NCBI GenBank assembly: GCA_003996215.1
Contig: QJPP01001561.1
Span: 144,648-208,647 of the forward strand
Origin: Jaltomata sinuosa
Taxonomy: Eukaryota; Streptophyta; Magnoliopsida; Solanales; Solanaceae
Direction of reading: 5' to 3'
DNA length: 64,000 nt
The position numbers and the translations under genes were made by a program. The notes beneath the pieces are model-generated. The model saw only the letters and a list, made by a program, of their open reading frames with translations, was not told where the DNA came from and searched no databases. Below are positions 21,455-33,205 of this stretch, piece by piece; within the stretch, counting starts at the first letter, position 1; every line of letters starts with the position of its first letter.

Positions 21455-21976
21455 ATGGCATCTCGGAATGATAGAAACTTTGGGGGTTGGACCTCGCCTT
21501 ATAAGAATACTTGTTATTATTGTGGAGGGCCTCACATTTGGTGGAATTATAAAATTGGTCCTAGGATAGGGAGTTATTCACTAACTCGCTCCTATGATGG
21601 GCAAAATTGCTATTTGTGTGGTGGTTGTGATGGACATTGGAGCGAATGCCCTAATGATGACCGACCTCCTCCCCCTTTTTGTGCTAACAATGTTGCTAGT
21701 GGTGCTTGTGATCTTAATAGGAACCATAACTTAGCAAGCGAAGAAGGCATTTTTGCCAAGCTCCAAACTCTCTTGGCCACGCAAGATAGCTTAGAGGAGG
21801 GTGTGCAATCCATAAGGCAAGACTTTGTGGACGTAAAGACTAAAGAAGAAGAGGAGAAAAATTGTGCCATGCAACCCATGGGGGGTTTGTCCACTCCTCT
21901 TGGTCAAATTGGTGAAGAAAACCCTCCAAGCCTACTTAATGAACATGTCTCGAATATTGATCTTAATCAAATTTAG
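21455..21976 (+). CDS. Cys-rich small ORF of the non-autonomous element, function unknown
   Basis: The ATG at 21,455 opens MASRNDRNFGGWTSPYKN; the frame is also open upstream to 21,416. Two similar Cys clusters follow. CYYCGGPHIWW lacks a fourth ligand at the usual place. CYLCGGCDGHWSEC fits C-X2-C-X5-H-X3-C and resembles a nucleocapsid zinc knuckle. The rest is acidic with a probable coiled coil (EEGIFAKLQTLLATQDSLEE). The length is 173 aa. No capsid domain is seen. It sits about 105 bases after the primer site, where gag would be. It could be a reduced nucleocapsid-like protein, but I do not recognise a named family. Confidence 0.6.
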   Translation: MASRNDRNFGGWTSPYKNTCYYCGGPHIWWNYKIGPRIGSYSLTRSYDGQNCYLCGGCDGHWSECPNDDRPPPPFCANNVASGACDLNRNHNLASEEGIFAKLQTLLATQDSLEEGVQSIRQDFVDVKTKEEEEKNCAMQPMGGLSTPLGQIGEENPPSLLNEHVSNIDLNQI

Positions 21977-22214
21977 TTCGGGGATGATGATGAAGATTTG
22001 CAAAATATATATGGGATCATCCGAAAGTGAGCTCGTACCGGTAGTGCTTGAACCCCAACAAGAGAAACAATTTGTATTAGGTAAAGTTGTGAGCCTAGAA
22101 TGGATGTTAAATTGAGCTCACCAACTTGTGGCCTATGGGAAATAACGTGAAAGAATGCTACCAATGTTTAAGGTATTGTTAAAAAGGCATGCCAAGAGAA
22201 GTCAAAAATAAGGG

Positions 22215-22862
22215 TTGCTTGAAATTGCTATCCAAAATTTGAACACCGATTTGAATGCTCGTGTTGACACGCACACAATTATGGGTAGTAGTTTTGAGTT
22301 GTTCCCTATTGAAGAAGAGGACACAAGGGATGCTCATGAATTGAAGGTGTTGTGGCAACCAACTACCCCACACATGAATCATGATGCCGAAATCAAATGA
22401 ATGACACTAGAGTTGCAATGCAAAGTTTAACGGCTCATTTTAAAAGAGACTAGTTCATTCGAAAGTGGGGATGCTATTAATGAGGAAAGTTTGAAGGTGG
22501 AGACACCCAAATCTCACTCCAACCACTTTTCAACCTTAAGTTTGGTTGAATGGACGAAAGTCGAAGTAATCAAGATTTTGAAAGACCTTGAAAGGAGGAT
22601 GGATCAAGATTTATCCGGTTTTAAAGTTGTTGTGGATAGAAGGCAAAGCGACCTTCCTCACTTGAAGGCGAAAACGTGCAAAATACGGAACCATGAAAAT
22701 GGACTTCTCATGTTCACACCTTCACCCGTGATTGTCATCAAAAGTTTGATTCAAATTTGGGTCATAGGTTCAAATCCTCCAAATGGAGATCCAAATAGTC
22801 ATATCCTGCATCACGCCATGACGTTAAATTGTGCGCTTGATGGGAGGCAACCCATCATTTGA
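22215..22862 (+). pseudogene. Unrecognised coding remnant of the non-autonomous element
   Basis: Open stretches at 22,215-22,400 and 22,491-22,862 read protein-like sequence (FELFPIEEEDTRDAHELKVL; SDLPHLKAKTCKIRNHENGL; LNCALDGRQPII before the stop). Breaks between them suggest one decayed frame. I cannot assign a domain. The position between the Cys-rich ORF and a T-rich stretch is consistent with an element-specific ORF. Confidence 0.4.
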
Positions 22863-22869
22863 AAAAAAT

Positions 22870-23690
22870 TCTTCTTTATGTTTTATTTCATTTTTTGTTT
22901 CTTTTTTATTTGCTCTGGGTGCCTAAGGGAATGAGAAGGGGAACGAAGTGTTGAGAAGCACCAAATATACCTCTGAAAAATATGCATTTCGCACCTGGAA
23001 GAGTGCCCATCACACATGCCATTGACACATGCCATTGTACAAGTAACCAGTGAACTGGGCAAAAATACTGGCATGTGCAAAAGTCGTGCATTTTGCACTT
23101 CCCAAAGTGCTGTCACACCCGACTTCGCACGACAAAATAGTGAGCTGGGAAAAAATGTGAAAATCTGATCCAACAGTCCTTCTTCGTGAATGCGGTGGAC
23201 CAGCCGCATATGTGAAGGCCAATAAACATCAGACCAGTGCATATGCGATGGACCGCCTGCGTATGCGGAGGTATCAACAGTTTCCTGGTATTTAAAATGC
23301 TCAAAAATCAGAAAAGGACCCAAATATTCCTCTAAATGAAGGTTGCATTTTTTTTGCTCCTTTGGCACACAATAAGATCATCAATTCTTCTAATCATTGC
23401 AATAAAGTACAACCCATCAGGTATGAAACTCACCCGCTTTAATATTGTTGTTAATTATACTTCCTCTCTATTCTTTGTGCTATCACAATGTTGAAAATTA
23501 TGATTTGGAATTAAAAAATTATGTGTTCATCATTGGGTAATTGCTAAACGAAGTTGGGTGAAAGTGTATGCAAATTGTGCAAAACTGTTGTGCTTAGCAT
23601 GATCCTAATGTGTGTAAAAAGCTTGAGGAAATTATGCTTGTCAGGTGTTTGAGAAAATGCCTCAAAGAGGCACTGATCTGGGTCATTACG
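22870..23690. other. Non-coding 3' part of the non-autonomous element
   Basis: No protein domain is seen. Short related words (GCATATGCG, GTATGCGG) echo the LTR style of this element. The boundary with the Gypsy remnant lies near 23,690. Confidence 0.4.
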
Positions 23691-25890
23691 ATGACCTTTG
23701 CAAGCGCAGTAAAGAACTGGCCTAGGCCCATTTCCCCAACAGACATTTGGAGCTTTTTTGGCTTGGCTGGTTACTACCTGAGGTTAGTTGAGAGGTTTTC
23801 ATCCATAGCTTCCCCACTGACCCGGTTGACTCAGAAAAAGGTTAAGTTTTAGTGGTCTGATGAGTGTGAGAAGAACTTTCAGGAATTGAAGACTAGGTTG
23901 ACCACAACTCCAGTGTTAGATCTACTAGGGGATTTAGATGTCTTTATTGTGTATTGTGATGCATCTAGAGTTGGCTCGGGTTGTATTTTGATGCAGCGTG
24001 GTAAGATGATTGGCAGATTGCTTATATTTCCAAACAACTTAAGATTCATGAGAAGAACTATCCAACTCATGATCTTGAATTAGCAGCAGTGGTTTTTGCT
24101 TTAAAGATTTAGAGACACTACTTATATGGTATTCACGTGGATGTATTTACTAACCATAAGAGCCTCCAGTATGGTTTACTCAGAAGGAACTGAATCTTCA
24201 TCAGATAATATGGCTTGATCTTATTAAGGACTATGACATGATTGTACTTTACCATCTGTATAAGGCCAATGTAGTAGATGATGCACTTAGTAGATTGTCT
24301 ATGGGTAGTGTGTCACTATTTGAAGAAGGGAAGAAGGAATTAGCTAAGGATGTCCATAGGCTTGCTCATTTAGGGGTTTGCCTTACAAATTCAACGGATG
24401 GTGGTGTGATAGTTCAAAATGGGTCAGAATCTTCATTGGTAGTTGAAGTGAAGAAAAAGCAAGACAATGATCCTATTTTGCATTAATTGAAGGGTGCATT
24501 CCATCAACAGAGAGTAGAGATTTTCTCCCAAGGGGGAGATAGTGTGCTTCGCTATCAGGGTCAATTATGTGTTCCATATGTGGATGGTTTGAGATAGTGG
24601 AATTTGATACAGGCTCACATTTCCAGGTATTCTATTTACCCCGGTGCCACCAAAATGTATCATGACCTGTGGAAAGTCTATTGGTGGAATGACATGAAGA
24701 AGGACATTGCAGGTTTTGTGGCTAAGTGTCCAACTGTCAGCAAGTGAAGGTAGAACATCAGTGGTCGGGTTGCATGACTCAGTATATTGAAATTCCTACT
24801 TGGAAGTGGGAAGTGATCAATATGGAATTTATTATAGGTTTACCGCGTACTCGTGGACAACACAATTCTATTTGGGTGATAGAAGACAGGATTACTAAGT
24901 ACGCTCAGTTTTTGGCTGTCAAGATTACTGATTCAGCAGAGGATTATGCCAGGCTCTACATCCGTGAGATAGTCAGTATGCATGTGGTTTCCTTTTCTAT
25001 CATCTCAGATAGGGGTACTCAATTTACATCTTAGTTTTGGAGATTATTTCAGAAGGGTCTTGGTACTCAAGTTAATCTTAATGTAGCTTTTCATCTGCAG
25101 AAAGATGGTGAAGCAGAGCGTAGTATCCAAACCTTAGAGGATATATTGAGGGCTTGTGTGATTGATTTCAAAGGTAATTGGGATGATCACTTACCTCTTA
25201 TAGAGTTTGCCTACAATAATAGTTTTCACTCTAGCATTCAGATGGCTCTGTATGAGGCACTTTATGGGTGGAGGTGTAGATCACCTATAGGTTGATTTTA
25301 GGTTGGTGAGACAACTTTTATAGGACCTGATTCAGTTCATGAGACTATTGAAAAGATTCAACTTATTAGGGAGAGGTTGAAGATTGCTTAGAGTCGACAG
25401 AAATCATATGCAGATGTGAGAAGAAAACACGTGGAGTTTGAGGTGAGTGATTGGGTGTTGTTGAAGGTGTCACCCATAAAGGGTGTGATGAGATACGGTA
25501 AGAAGGGGAAGCTTAGTCCCTGGTTTGTAGGTCCCTATAGTATTTTGAGGAGAGTTGGTAGTGTGGCTTATGAGTTAGAGTTGCCAACCGCGTTAGCAGT
25601 GGTTCATCTAGTCTTCCATGTTTTGTTATTGAAGAAATGTGTTGGTTATCTAACCTTGATTGTTCCTTTGGTAAATATGGGTGTGAAGAATAGTCTCACT
25701 TATGAAGAAATTCCAATTGAGATTCTTGATCGTCAGGTTTGATGTTTGAGGAATAAGAAGTCACTTCAATGAAGGTTCTTTGGAGGAACCAGTCATTTAA
25801 GGGAGATACTTGGGAATCAGAAGCAGCCATGATGGCCAAGTACCCTAATCTCTTTCCTTCCATCCAGTTTCAGCTTGAGGTAATAGTTTC
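23691..25890 (+). pseudogene. Gypsy pol remnant: RT C-terminus, RNase H, integrase
   Basis: The order is WPRPISPTDIWSFFGLAGYY (end of RT), VYCDASRVGSGC (RNase H, catalytic Asp), the zinc-binding integrase segment near 24,620-24,740 (YPGATKMYHDL, a Cys with QQVKVEHQ), the integrase core (MEFIIGLPRTRG; IISDRGTQFTS), LPLIEFAYNNSFHSSIQMA, and the C-terminal part (VDRRVSYEL-like, seen as GSVAYELELPTALAVVHLVF; VEILDRQV-like near 25,715). Many stops and small shifts break it, for example at 23,852, 24,083, 24,486 and 25,034. It is a pseudogene of a Del/Tekay-like element. Confidence 0.88.
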
Positions 25891-26115
25891 CTCCTTAGTG
25901 TGTTCCTTTGGTTCTATTTCATCAGCCTTTCTCATGATCCTAGCATGCCTAAATGCTTTACGAAGTTAGTTAAGTCATGTTTTAAGTCAGAAACTCAGTC
26001 ATTATGCCTATACTTCAGCTTTTCGTGTTCTATTGGTTGGTGTTGCAACTTTTTCTCTCTAAACTTCGCGTACTTAGTCTTCATTCATGGACGAATGATC
26101 CCAAAGGGGAGATAT

Positions 26116-26653
26116 TATAATACTCTGAAATCCAAACCATCTTTTAAACTTAGAATCTCTAAAATTTTAAAGTTTTTAAGATCTACGGGTCCAAACTATG
26201 AGCCGTGGATGGAACCACTGGATGTGGAATCAGACCTGCAGAACCCATTCTCTGATCATAAACCATGACAAGGATTCACGGGTCGTAGATCAAACCACAA
26301 ACCATGGTTTCTCCTCATAAAATGAGACCTGAGGGTCATCAGTTCCCCCAGGAACCACAGACAGGTTCTACGAACCATGGTGGTTCGACGGGCCGTGAAA
26401 CTCGTCCGTTGAAATCAGACTTGTAGCTTGAATTTTTCTCAGAAACCATTACCTCCAACTACGATCAGTGATTCTGTCTATGGGTCGTAGACCTCATCCA
26501 TGGAAACCTGAGCTGAGTTTTTTTTAACAGTTTTTCATATTTAAATTCTAGGGGTATTTTGTAATTTCTCACTTCTTAAGCTCCTAAGTTAAGTCATTTT
26601 AGGCCACATTAGAGAGGTTTTATTTCCACTTAGCCTAGTTCTCTTTCATTATC
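26116..26653 (+). repeat. Gypsy 3' LTR, left part
   Basis: It begins directly after the purine tract AAAGGGGAGATAT and ends with the left copy of the LINE target duplication (26,638-26,653). Confidence 0.75.
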
Positions 26654-28373
26654 TTTTTTTTAAGTTAAAAGGCTGGCCGGATGGGCCTTTTATTAGAAAT
26701 AAAAGACGAGTATTTACAATGTGGTATAGGCCCAAAAGGCCCAAGACCGGAAAAGTAAAAAGACAAAAGGTAAAAGGAAATTTCTAAATGAGGAAAGCTC
26801 AAGAACCATCTGGAAGAGCAACCTCACATCTGGCCCTTCACCTACAAATGTTGAAACTCCATGGTCGATGAGCTCTACCTCTTGGGTTGAAGGAGACGAT
26901 GAGCTAAGGAGGAAGGTTGTCTCAGTTACTTCAAAGAAGCGAGGCAAGAATGATTTCACATGAGTTTTGACTGATTTCACTATAGATGCTCAAAATTCTC
27001 ACAAGCGCCATGAACTCAGATCCTTAAAGACTTCTTTGACTCGCATTTGGTCATATCTGACCCGCAAATAAGAAGCTAAGTAAACCAACCTACCTCCTTC
27101 CTAAATTAAGGCTTTGCTATAAATTCACTTTCCTTGATCTTGACCTTCTTTGTAGGTTGAGCCTCTTTGAGACTGATATACTACATAAGAGTGCCAAAGA
27201 TGAGTTGCATCTCTGCACAATTGAGCCTATATTGCAGCATTTAAAATTGGAATTCCAGAAGAAAGGTATTTCCTCGATGTTTGTTGTAGATGTCAATCTT
27301 GCCTTGGTGGTTACTTCTTCTATGCAGTGCATGTAGTACATGTTAGCTATTTGTCTTAACTGTCTGTTACTCATGTAAGCTGAAACCCCTATTTATTTGA
27401 TTTCTGATTCTGAGATTAGGGGTTTGTGTTTTGTCCAACAGTAATATTGCCTTGCCTCTAGCTGATAACTCGTTTGAATTAGTGTAAATGATGTGTTCTG
27501 TACCTGCAAAAAGAACAATTTGATTAGCTAAAAAATCTGCAAGAGTGTTGCGCTCCCTTAGGATATGCTCCACTCTTGTATCTGCATTGTTTGTCAACCC
27601 ATTAATTCTTTTCACCTCCCCTAGAATGCTCTGTGGAACCTCCCATATACCATTCAAAACTTTTTAAAGCATTAAAGAATCAGTCTCTAAGACTAATGGT
27701 AATAGGTGTTGCTGCAAATAGTACTCCAGTCCTCTCCTCAAAGCCACAACTTCAGCCATAATGATTGATACTTGAACTAATCCAAACGCTTAAGCATGTA
27801 ACAACCCTCATTCCTTATTTCTAATATAGAATGCCCCAGCACCAGGGCCATTAATACCTTTTACAACACCATCAAAGTTACACTTATAGGTCCCTAAAAT
27901 TTGCAATCTCTAGTACACCACCTTACAATCTGTTAGAGGTGTGTATTCTTTAAAAAAATTGAACCATCATATGCCAATTATTAGGTATGTTTTGTAGCCA
28001 GGGGTAGCTATAAGTGGCAAGATGGTATAAATTCCTGTTGACCTCCATGACCATACTCTAAAATGACATTTTTTCTCCATGAGAAATCATATTTCACATC
28101 TTCTATATATGCCAAGTGATGAATGTTGGGACAGCCTTGTAAAGAGGTTTCAGCTTTATTGAACAATCCTTGTTCCAACATTTATGAATGGTGTCATTAA
28201 GCTGTAGAAATGTTCCCTGCACATCAGCAATATTGGCAAAAGTATTCCACAGTTTGTTAGCCATAGAACAAGTGATAAAAAGATGTTCAAAAGTCTCATC
28301 TTCTATGTTGCTACAACACCAACACTTGACTTCATCCACCACTTTGATCTTGACAAGAATTTCCCCAATAGGG
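26654..28373 (-). mobile_element. 5'-truncated LINE inserted in the Gypsy LTR
   Basis: On the minus strand a short poly(A) (plus-strand T run at 26,654-26,661) marks the 3' end. Target duplications GTTCTCTTTCATTATC and GTTCTTTTTCATTCTC flank it (14 of 16 match). Only the C-terminal end of ORF2 and the 3' UTR are present, as expected for incomplete target-primed reverse transcription. Confidence 0.88.
27367..28342 (-). pseudogene. LINE ORF2 C-terminus: zf-RVT and RNase H domains
   Basis: The segment 28,342-28,103 has the zinc-binding reverse-transcriptase tail (CWCCSNIEDETFEHLFITCS). The segment 27,657-27,367 has the end of an RNase H domain (VEHILRERNTLADFLAN). Stops lie between them. The RT itself is not included in the inserted copy. 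Confidence 0.85.
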
Positions 28374-29837
28374 GTTCTTTTTCATTCTCTCAATCAAGTT
28401 CCAAAAGAATAAAAAAGTTCAATTCTCTCAAGCTCCAAGACCTAGGGTTCTTTCTCAAATCCTCCATCTTCAAGCTCTAAGATACGAAAGCTTCAAGTTC
28501 ATGTATGTGGGCATTCAATAAGGGATTCCTTTCACCCTTATACCCACAATCTCTAAAGTTTTTCTTTGATTTCATGAATTTCTCAAGTTAGGGTTCTTAT
28601 CCAATTATATGATTTTCTATTAATTCATTTTTCCCATGTTCTCCTATGATTTCTAATATAATTACATGATTTTCATGAGTTTTTACAAGTATTTATTTAT
28701 TTCATGATTTGAAGGATAACCCTAGCCTAATTTTACATGTATGACCTATTTTAAGAAAAATGGCATGTTTAGATAACATGGCCTTATGTATTTCAAGAAA
28801 ATTGCATGCCTAGTTTCTAAATTTATAAATTCTTATACAATTATGTATTTGAACTAGTGCCATGCAAGCTTTTCAGATATGATCTATTATGGATGATATG
28901 ACATGCCATCAATGCTCATGAACTATTTTTCAAAAGTAAGGTTTGTGAGTAGTATGACATCCGGGTTTGCCATTGTGACTATGAATAAGCTTTGAGAGTA
29001 GTATTTAGCACCGATCAATGTGAGTTCTAGATAATCCAAGTCTAAAACTACGTTGCCACCATAGGTTGCCCTTTGTGGCTCACTTCAGGATCCTTATGTT
29101 TATGGTTCTAACCTTGGCTGGCTAGGACAACCTTTTTCCATGTGAGTGTATAAAATGGACTCCATGGTTCTCAACATGGTTTAATGTTGGTTAAAAAAAC
29201 TCCCGTAAGAATGATTTTATGCTACTAAGTAATATGATATTCTTTTGAAGCTTGGCTCACTGTTTTATGACTTATGTTCAAATTATGATATTTATGATTT
29301 CTTCTACTAATGCATGAACTCAGTTTTAAGTATATTTTTTCAAGTATGTTTTTACCATGATATTACATAAGCTCATATACTCAGTACATCCTATAGTACT
29401 GATGCATACTTTTTGTGCTGCATCCTATCATGATGCAAATTCAGGCGCTCGCTCCCAGATTCGTGGCTAGACCCATCAGGATTTACAGTCAGAGTTGGTG
29501 AATCCCCATCATTCAAGGGCTAGTTATGATGCCTAGTTAGTTTGGATATCTTTTATTCAGCACTTTGAGTTAGCTGGGGTCTTGTCCCAGCAACTCATTC
29601 TATCAGTTCGTAGAGGCTTTTCAAACATAGCTAGACAGTCAATGTTTTATGTTTCAGATTGTTACTCCTAGACTCATGTTTCCTATTACCTGTGGAGTTG
29701 CTATTTATCTATGATTAAGCTTTCATTCATTGTGTTTATGCTTGTGTTTAAGATATGCTAAGGCTAAGCGTTAGCTTGGAATCACTTGTGGTATCAGGTC
29801 CCGTGTTACGTCCAGGGGGTAGCCTCGAGGCGTGACA
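28374..29837 (+). repeat. Gypsy 3' LTR, right part
   Basis: It starts with the right copy of the LINE target duplication (28,374-28,389) and ends GAGGCGTGACA. No gene is seen in it. Confidence 0.75.
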
Positions 29838-31190
29838 ACTAGTTGCACAAGGATACAAACAAATTGAAGGAGTGGACTATGAAGAAACATATAGCCCTGT
29901 AGTCAAGGCCACAACAATCTGGATTGTTCTTGCAGTTGCGATGTCACTAAAGTGGATAATGAGACAACTAGATGTAAAGAATGACTTTCTTCATGGCTAA
30001 CTCAAGGAGACCATTTACATGGAATAACCTCCTGGCTTTATGGATCTTCAACATCCAAACCATGTTTGCAAACTGCACAAGTCACTTTATGGTCTTAAGC
30101 AAGTACTTAGAGCGTGGTTTGATTGTTTATCAAAATTCCTTCTTTATATTGTGTTTAAATGCAGCCAAGCTGATCCTTCTCTCTTCGCATTATATAAAGA
30201 AAATATTTTGTACTAATGCTAATTTATGTTGATGATATTGTCCTCACAGGAAATAATGACATATTTTTAGAGGATCTTATCAAGAAACTACAATCAGAAT
30301 TTTCTCTCAAGGATCTTGGCCAGCTTCGTTACTTCCTTGGCCTTGAAGTTCAACACTTCCCTAGAGGAATTACATTTTCCTAAGTAGGTACACAAAAGAA
30401 CTTCTAGATCGAGCTAAGATGACAAATTTCTCTCACTTTAACACTCCCATGGGACTAAAATCATAGTCCACACCTCAAGACTCAAAAACTATCGACTCGA
30501 AACAATATCAAAGCTTGGTTGGTCCTCTTCAATACCTCACCTACACGCGACTTGACATAGTTCATGCGGTCAACAAAGTCTGTCAACATCTCCAACATTC
30601 AATGGAAGATCACATGAGACGTCAAAAAAATTCTTCGCTATCTAAGAGGAATGATAGATTATGGCCTGAAATTCCTTCACCAAAGTCCATTCAAACTTTA
30701 TGTGTACTGTGAATCAGACTGAGCAGGTTGTCTGGATACAAGGAGAAGCACATTGTGGTTTGCATCTATCTAGGTGCTAATTGTATTTCATGGTCCTCTA
30801 AGAAATAACCAACAATGTCTAGATCTAGCACAGAAGCAGAATATAGATCCATGGCATCTACAATAGCTGAATTAGTTTGGATGTATTCCAGTACATCACT
30901 CACCTCAGCTTTTTTGTGACAACAAAAGTTCACTTTATATGTCAATCAACCCGGTGTTTCATGCTTGGTCCAAGCATATTGAGATAGACTGTCATTTTTT
31001 TCGAGAAAAAGTTGCTCTTGCTGCACTCACTACACAATATATTCCTTCCGGGCTTCAAATTACAGATATATTCAAAAAACCTCTTCCAAAGATTCCCTTC
31101 CTATCTTTTCGAGACAAACTAGGAGTACATTTAGTCATTACTTTCAGCTTGAAAAAGAGTGAAAAGGAAAGAAGTGACTATGCCAACTAA
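29838..31190 (+). pseudogene. Copia reverse transcriptase / RNase H remnant
   Basis: The remnant starts abruptly after the Gypsy LTR end with LVAQGYKQIEGVDYEETYSP, then RQLDVKNDFLHG, KSLYGLKQ, the catalytic LIYVDDIVLTGNN near 30,222-30,260, KDLGQLRYFLGLEVQ, ILRYLRG, and RNase H to FHAWSKHIEIDCHFFREKV and ITDIFKKPLP. Numerous stops and shifts break it. It was probably the target into which the Gypsy element inserted, but the other side is not in the window. Confidence 0.88.
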
Positions 31191-33012
31191 TGAATCCGTC
31201 AACTAAGGAAAGAAGTTCAAATTAATATTCTGACACAAGGAAACTGTACAGATATGGTAACAAATCATAGGAGTGATTGAGCAAAGTTATTGATATATAT
31301 TTGGAAGAGAATTATGCATTCACTTCCAATATATAGCCGTTAGTCTTGGGCTTGGAAATTACTTTTCCTTGCCTTATTTATTTTCCAATATCTTGTGCAT
31401 ACATTCACATCTTGAATGTAACAATACTCACTGGAATGAGATTATAATTTGTCAATTCTCTTTAATATCCTCCCTTAATTGTGTGGTCTAATTATTACAA
31501 TGCTTTAACTTTGTTAAAAAACTATCATGTGAATTTTTTTAATGTATCACTTGAACTGTTAGGAACATAATTTTTTAGTTAAAAAAATAATGTTTAGGAT
31601 TTTAAGATCCTATTTATGCTTGTCCTTCAATGATATGATTTTCTAGATAAGCCTTGCAAAATATTGAATAGTATTTATATAAACAACTAACTTTTACAAA
31701 TCTTTGTATATTTCTTTCCATATCAAGTTGCATTGAATATGTTAACAAAAGGATAATTGTATATTTAAAGCTCAGTTCTACTTTATGATTAAATATCTTA
31801 TTTCTAGTGTCCATGCTTCCTCCTTCCTCTTTTAAATGCAAATAATTCTTTTTATGGCATGTTATTTTTGTTTACAAATATATGATATAATTCTTTAGCA
31901 TCATTAGAGTAATGATAGGTTTATGGCCAAATAAACTTGCATTGAAAAGAAAAGATGTAATTAGCCATCATCCAAATATAATCTGCAAAATATTTTTGGA
32001 GGGCATGATGTGGTGATTATAAAGTGTAAGCAACTATAGACCCATACAATAATATATTTGTATGAATTATGACTGCCCATCCTTTTTAATTTTGCTTTAT
32101 TTCATTATTAAGTTTTGCAGAAATATTTTTAGGACTAAAATGACCAAATTTATGTCATGATCATTATAATGAATCACATGCTTATCAGCTACAAGTAAAT
32201 TATAAGTGTTGTCCTCCGGCTTGAAGAAATACTAGAACGCCTTGAAAGTATTATGCTTATGAAATGCTTGCACCTGTAATTAAATACAGTTACAGGAGTA
32301 GTCAGAAGTATGTTAAATGTTAAGTAGTTGTATTCAAATATTTTGCTACATAAACAAAGTTAACCATAACATACTTAAAAGAAAGTCTTACGCTAAAGAA
32401 ATGTTGCATAAATTCATTCTTGATACACTTTGCACAAGGATCTTCTTGAAGATCATTTCTATTATCTCTCCTAAAAGTCCTGAAACAGAGGGTTCTGACA
32501 CACTGAGTTTTTGGATAAGTTTTTAGAAATGGAACACATAGATTGTAGGAGAAGAAGACTTTGCGTTTTAAGGAAGACGAATAGGACTATATATGGAAAA
32601 GCTAGCAATGACCTTTCATTTTTAAAACTATAATGGCTTGCCTGTGCAATGCACGGGTGAACACATCAATTGGTATATCTTTGATATTTTTTTTTTCAAA
32701 AAGATGATGGAAAAATAAAATTCAATGATGAAACCGCAGAAAAGTTCAAGCTTTGGTGTGCCTAGCGTGTGGCTAAATTAATCTATACTTAAGAAAAAAA
32801 TAGGATCTTTGATCAAATATACATCTGATTTGAGAAGCATTGTTCTATGTTACCTTTACAGGAGTATCAACGCATTATTTTTAGAGATTCGATAAGGTTT
32901 TCCTATAAGAGATTTCATCAAACACTTTACACGGATGTTAATAGTATTCGATAATCATAAAAGTGGATTTAAAAGGAAACTGATAAGAAATTAAAGACTA
33001 AATAAAAACATA
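31191..33012. other. Gene-free AT-rich stretch, possibly a decayed Copia 3' LTR at its left
   Basis: The first 300 bases after the Copia pol end may contain a worn LTR, but no second copy is available. The rest shows no coding sequence. A short palindrome lies at 32,641-32,657. Confidence 0.4.
32641..32657. repeat. Short palindrome CCTGTGCAATGCACGGG
   Basis: The word is nearly self-complementary around its centre (GTGCA and TGCAC arms). I cannot assign it to an element. Confidence 0.6.
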
Positions 33013-33160
33013 TCTGATACTCTCTCATTCATTGTTACTTGTCCACTATTTTAAAAATAGATTTTCGCTTTTACTTGTCTAATTTAGCATAACAAGAGAA
33101 CACAATTTTTTTCAGTTTTAGCCTTAGCATTAATTAGTTATTACAATAATTTTTCAAGTC
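33013..33160. mobile_element. Stowaway-like MITE fragment
   Basis: ATACTCTCTCATTCATTGTTACTTGTCC, followed by a second TTTTACTTGTC word, resembles terminal repeats of Solanaceae Stowaway-like elements and the segment near 9,750. A matching opposite end is not clear. Confidence 0.4.
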
Positions 33161-33205
33161 AATTAGGACTATACACCAATCAATATGGATATCATGGTAA
33201 AATAT

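Larger units (their letters stand above)
20000..23690 (+). mobile_element. Large non-autonomous Tat/Athila-style LTR element, 3' truncated
   Basis: An LTR of about 1.3 kb starts TGATAAGTTGG. It contains GTGGGATCGACCCTGACTCCC and is followed by a primer site TGGCACCGTTGTCAGGGA that resembles the Asp-tRNA site of the Athila-like element at 59,372. The internal part has no RT, integrase or protease, only short ORFs. No second LTR copy exists, so the 3' end was lost. The right border (about 23,690) is set by the start of recognisable Gypsy pol and is approximate. Confidence 0.7.
23691..29837 (+). mobile_element. Chromovirus-type Gypsy remnant (pol 3' part plus 3' LTR), LINE-interrupted
   Basis: The pol remnant (RT end, RNase H, integrase) is followed by AAAGGGGAGATAT and an LTR from 26,116 to GGCGTGACA at 29,837. 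The LTR start reads TATAATAC where TGTAATAC is usual. A LINE (26,654-28,373) sits inside the LTR; without it the LTR is about 2.0 kb. gag, protease, most of RT and the 5' LTR are missing. Confidence 0.85.

Noticed and set aside
23010..23368. Overlapping minus-strand open stretches, one of 161 codons
   Set aside because: They lie in the non-coding 3' part of a plus-strand element, in a GC-richer patch, and show no domain or codon pattern.
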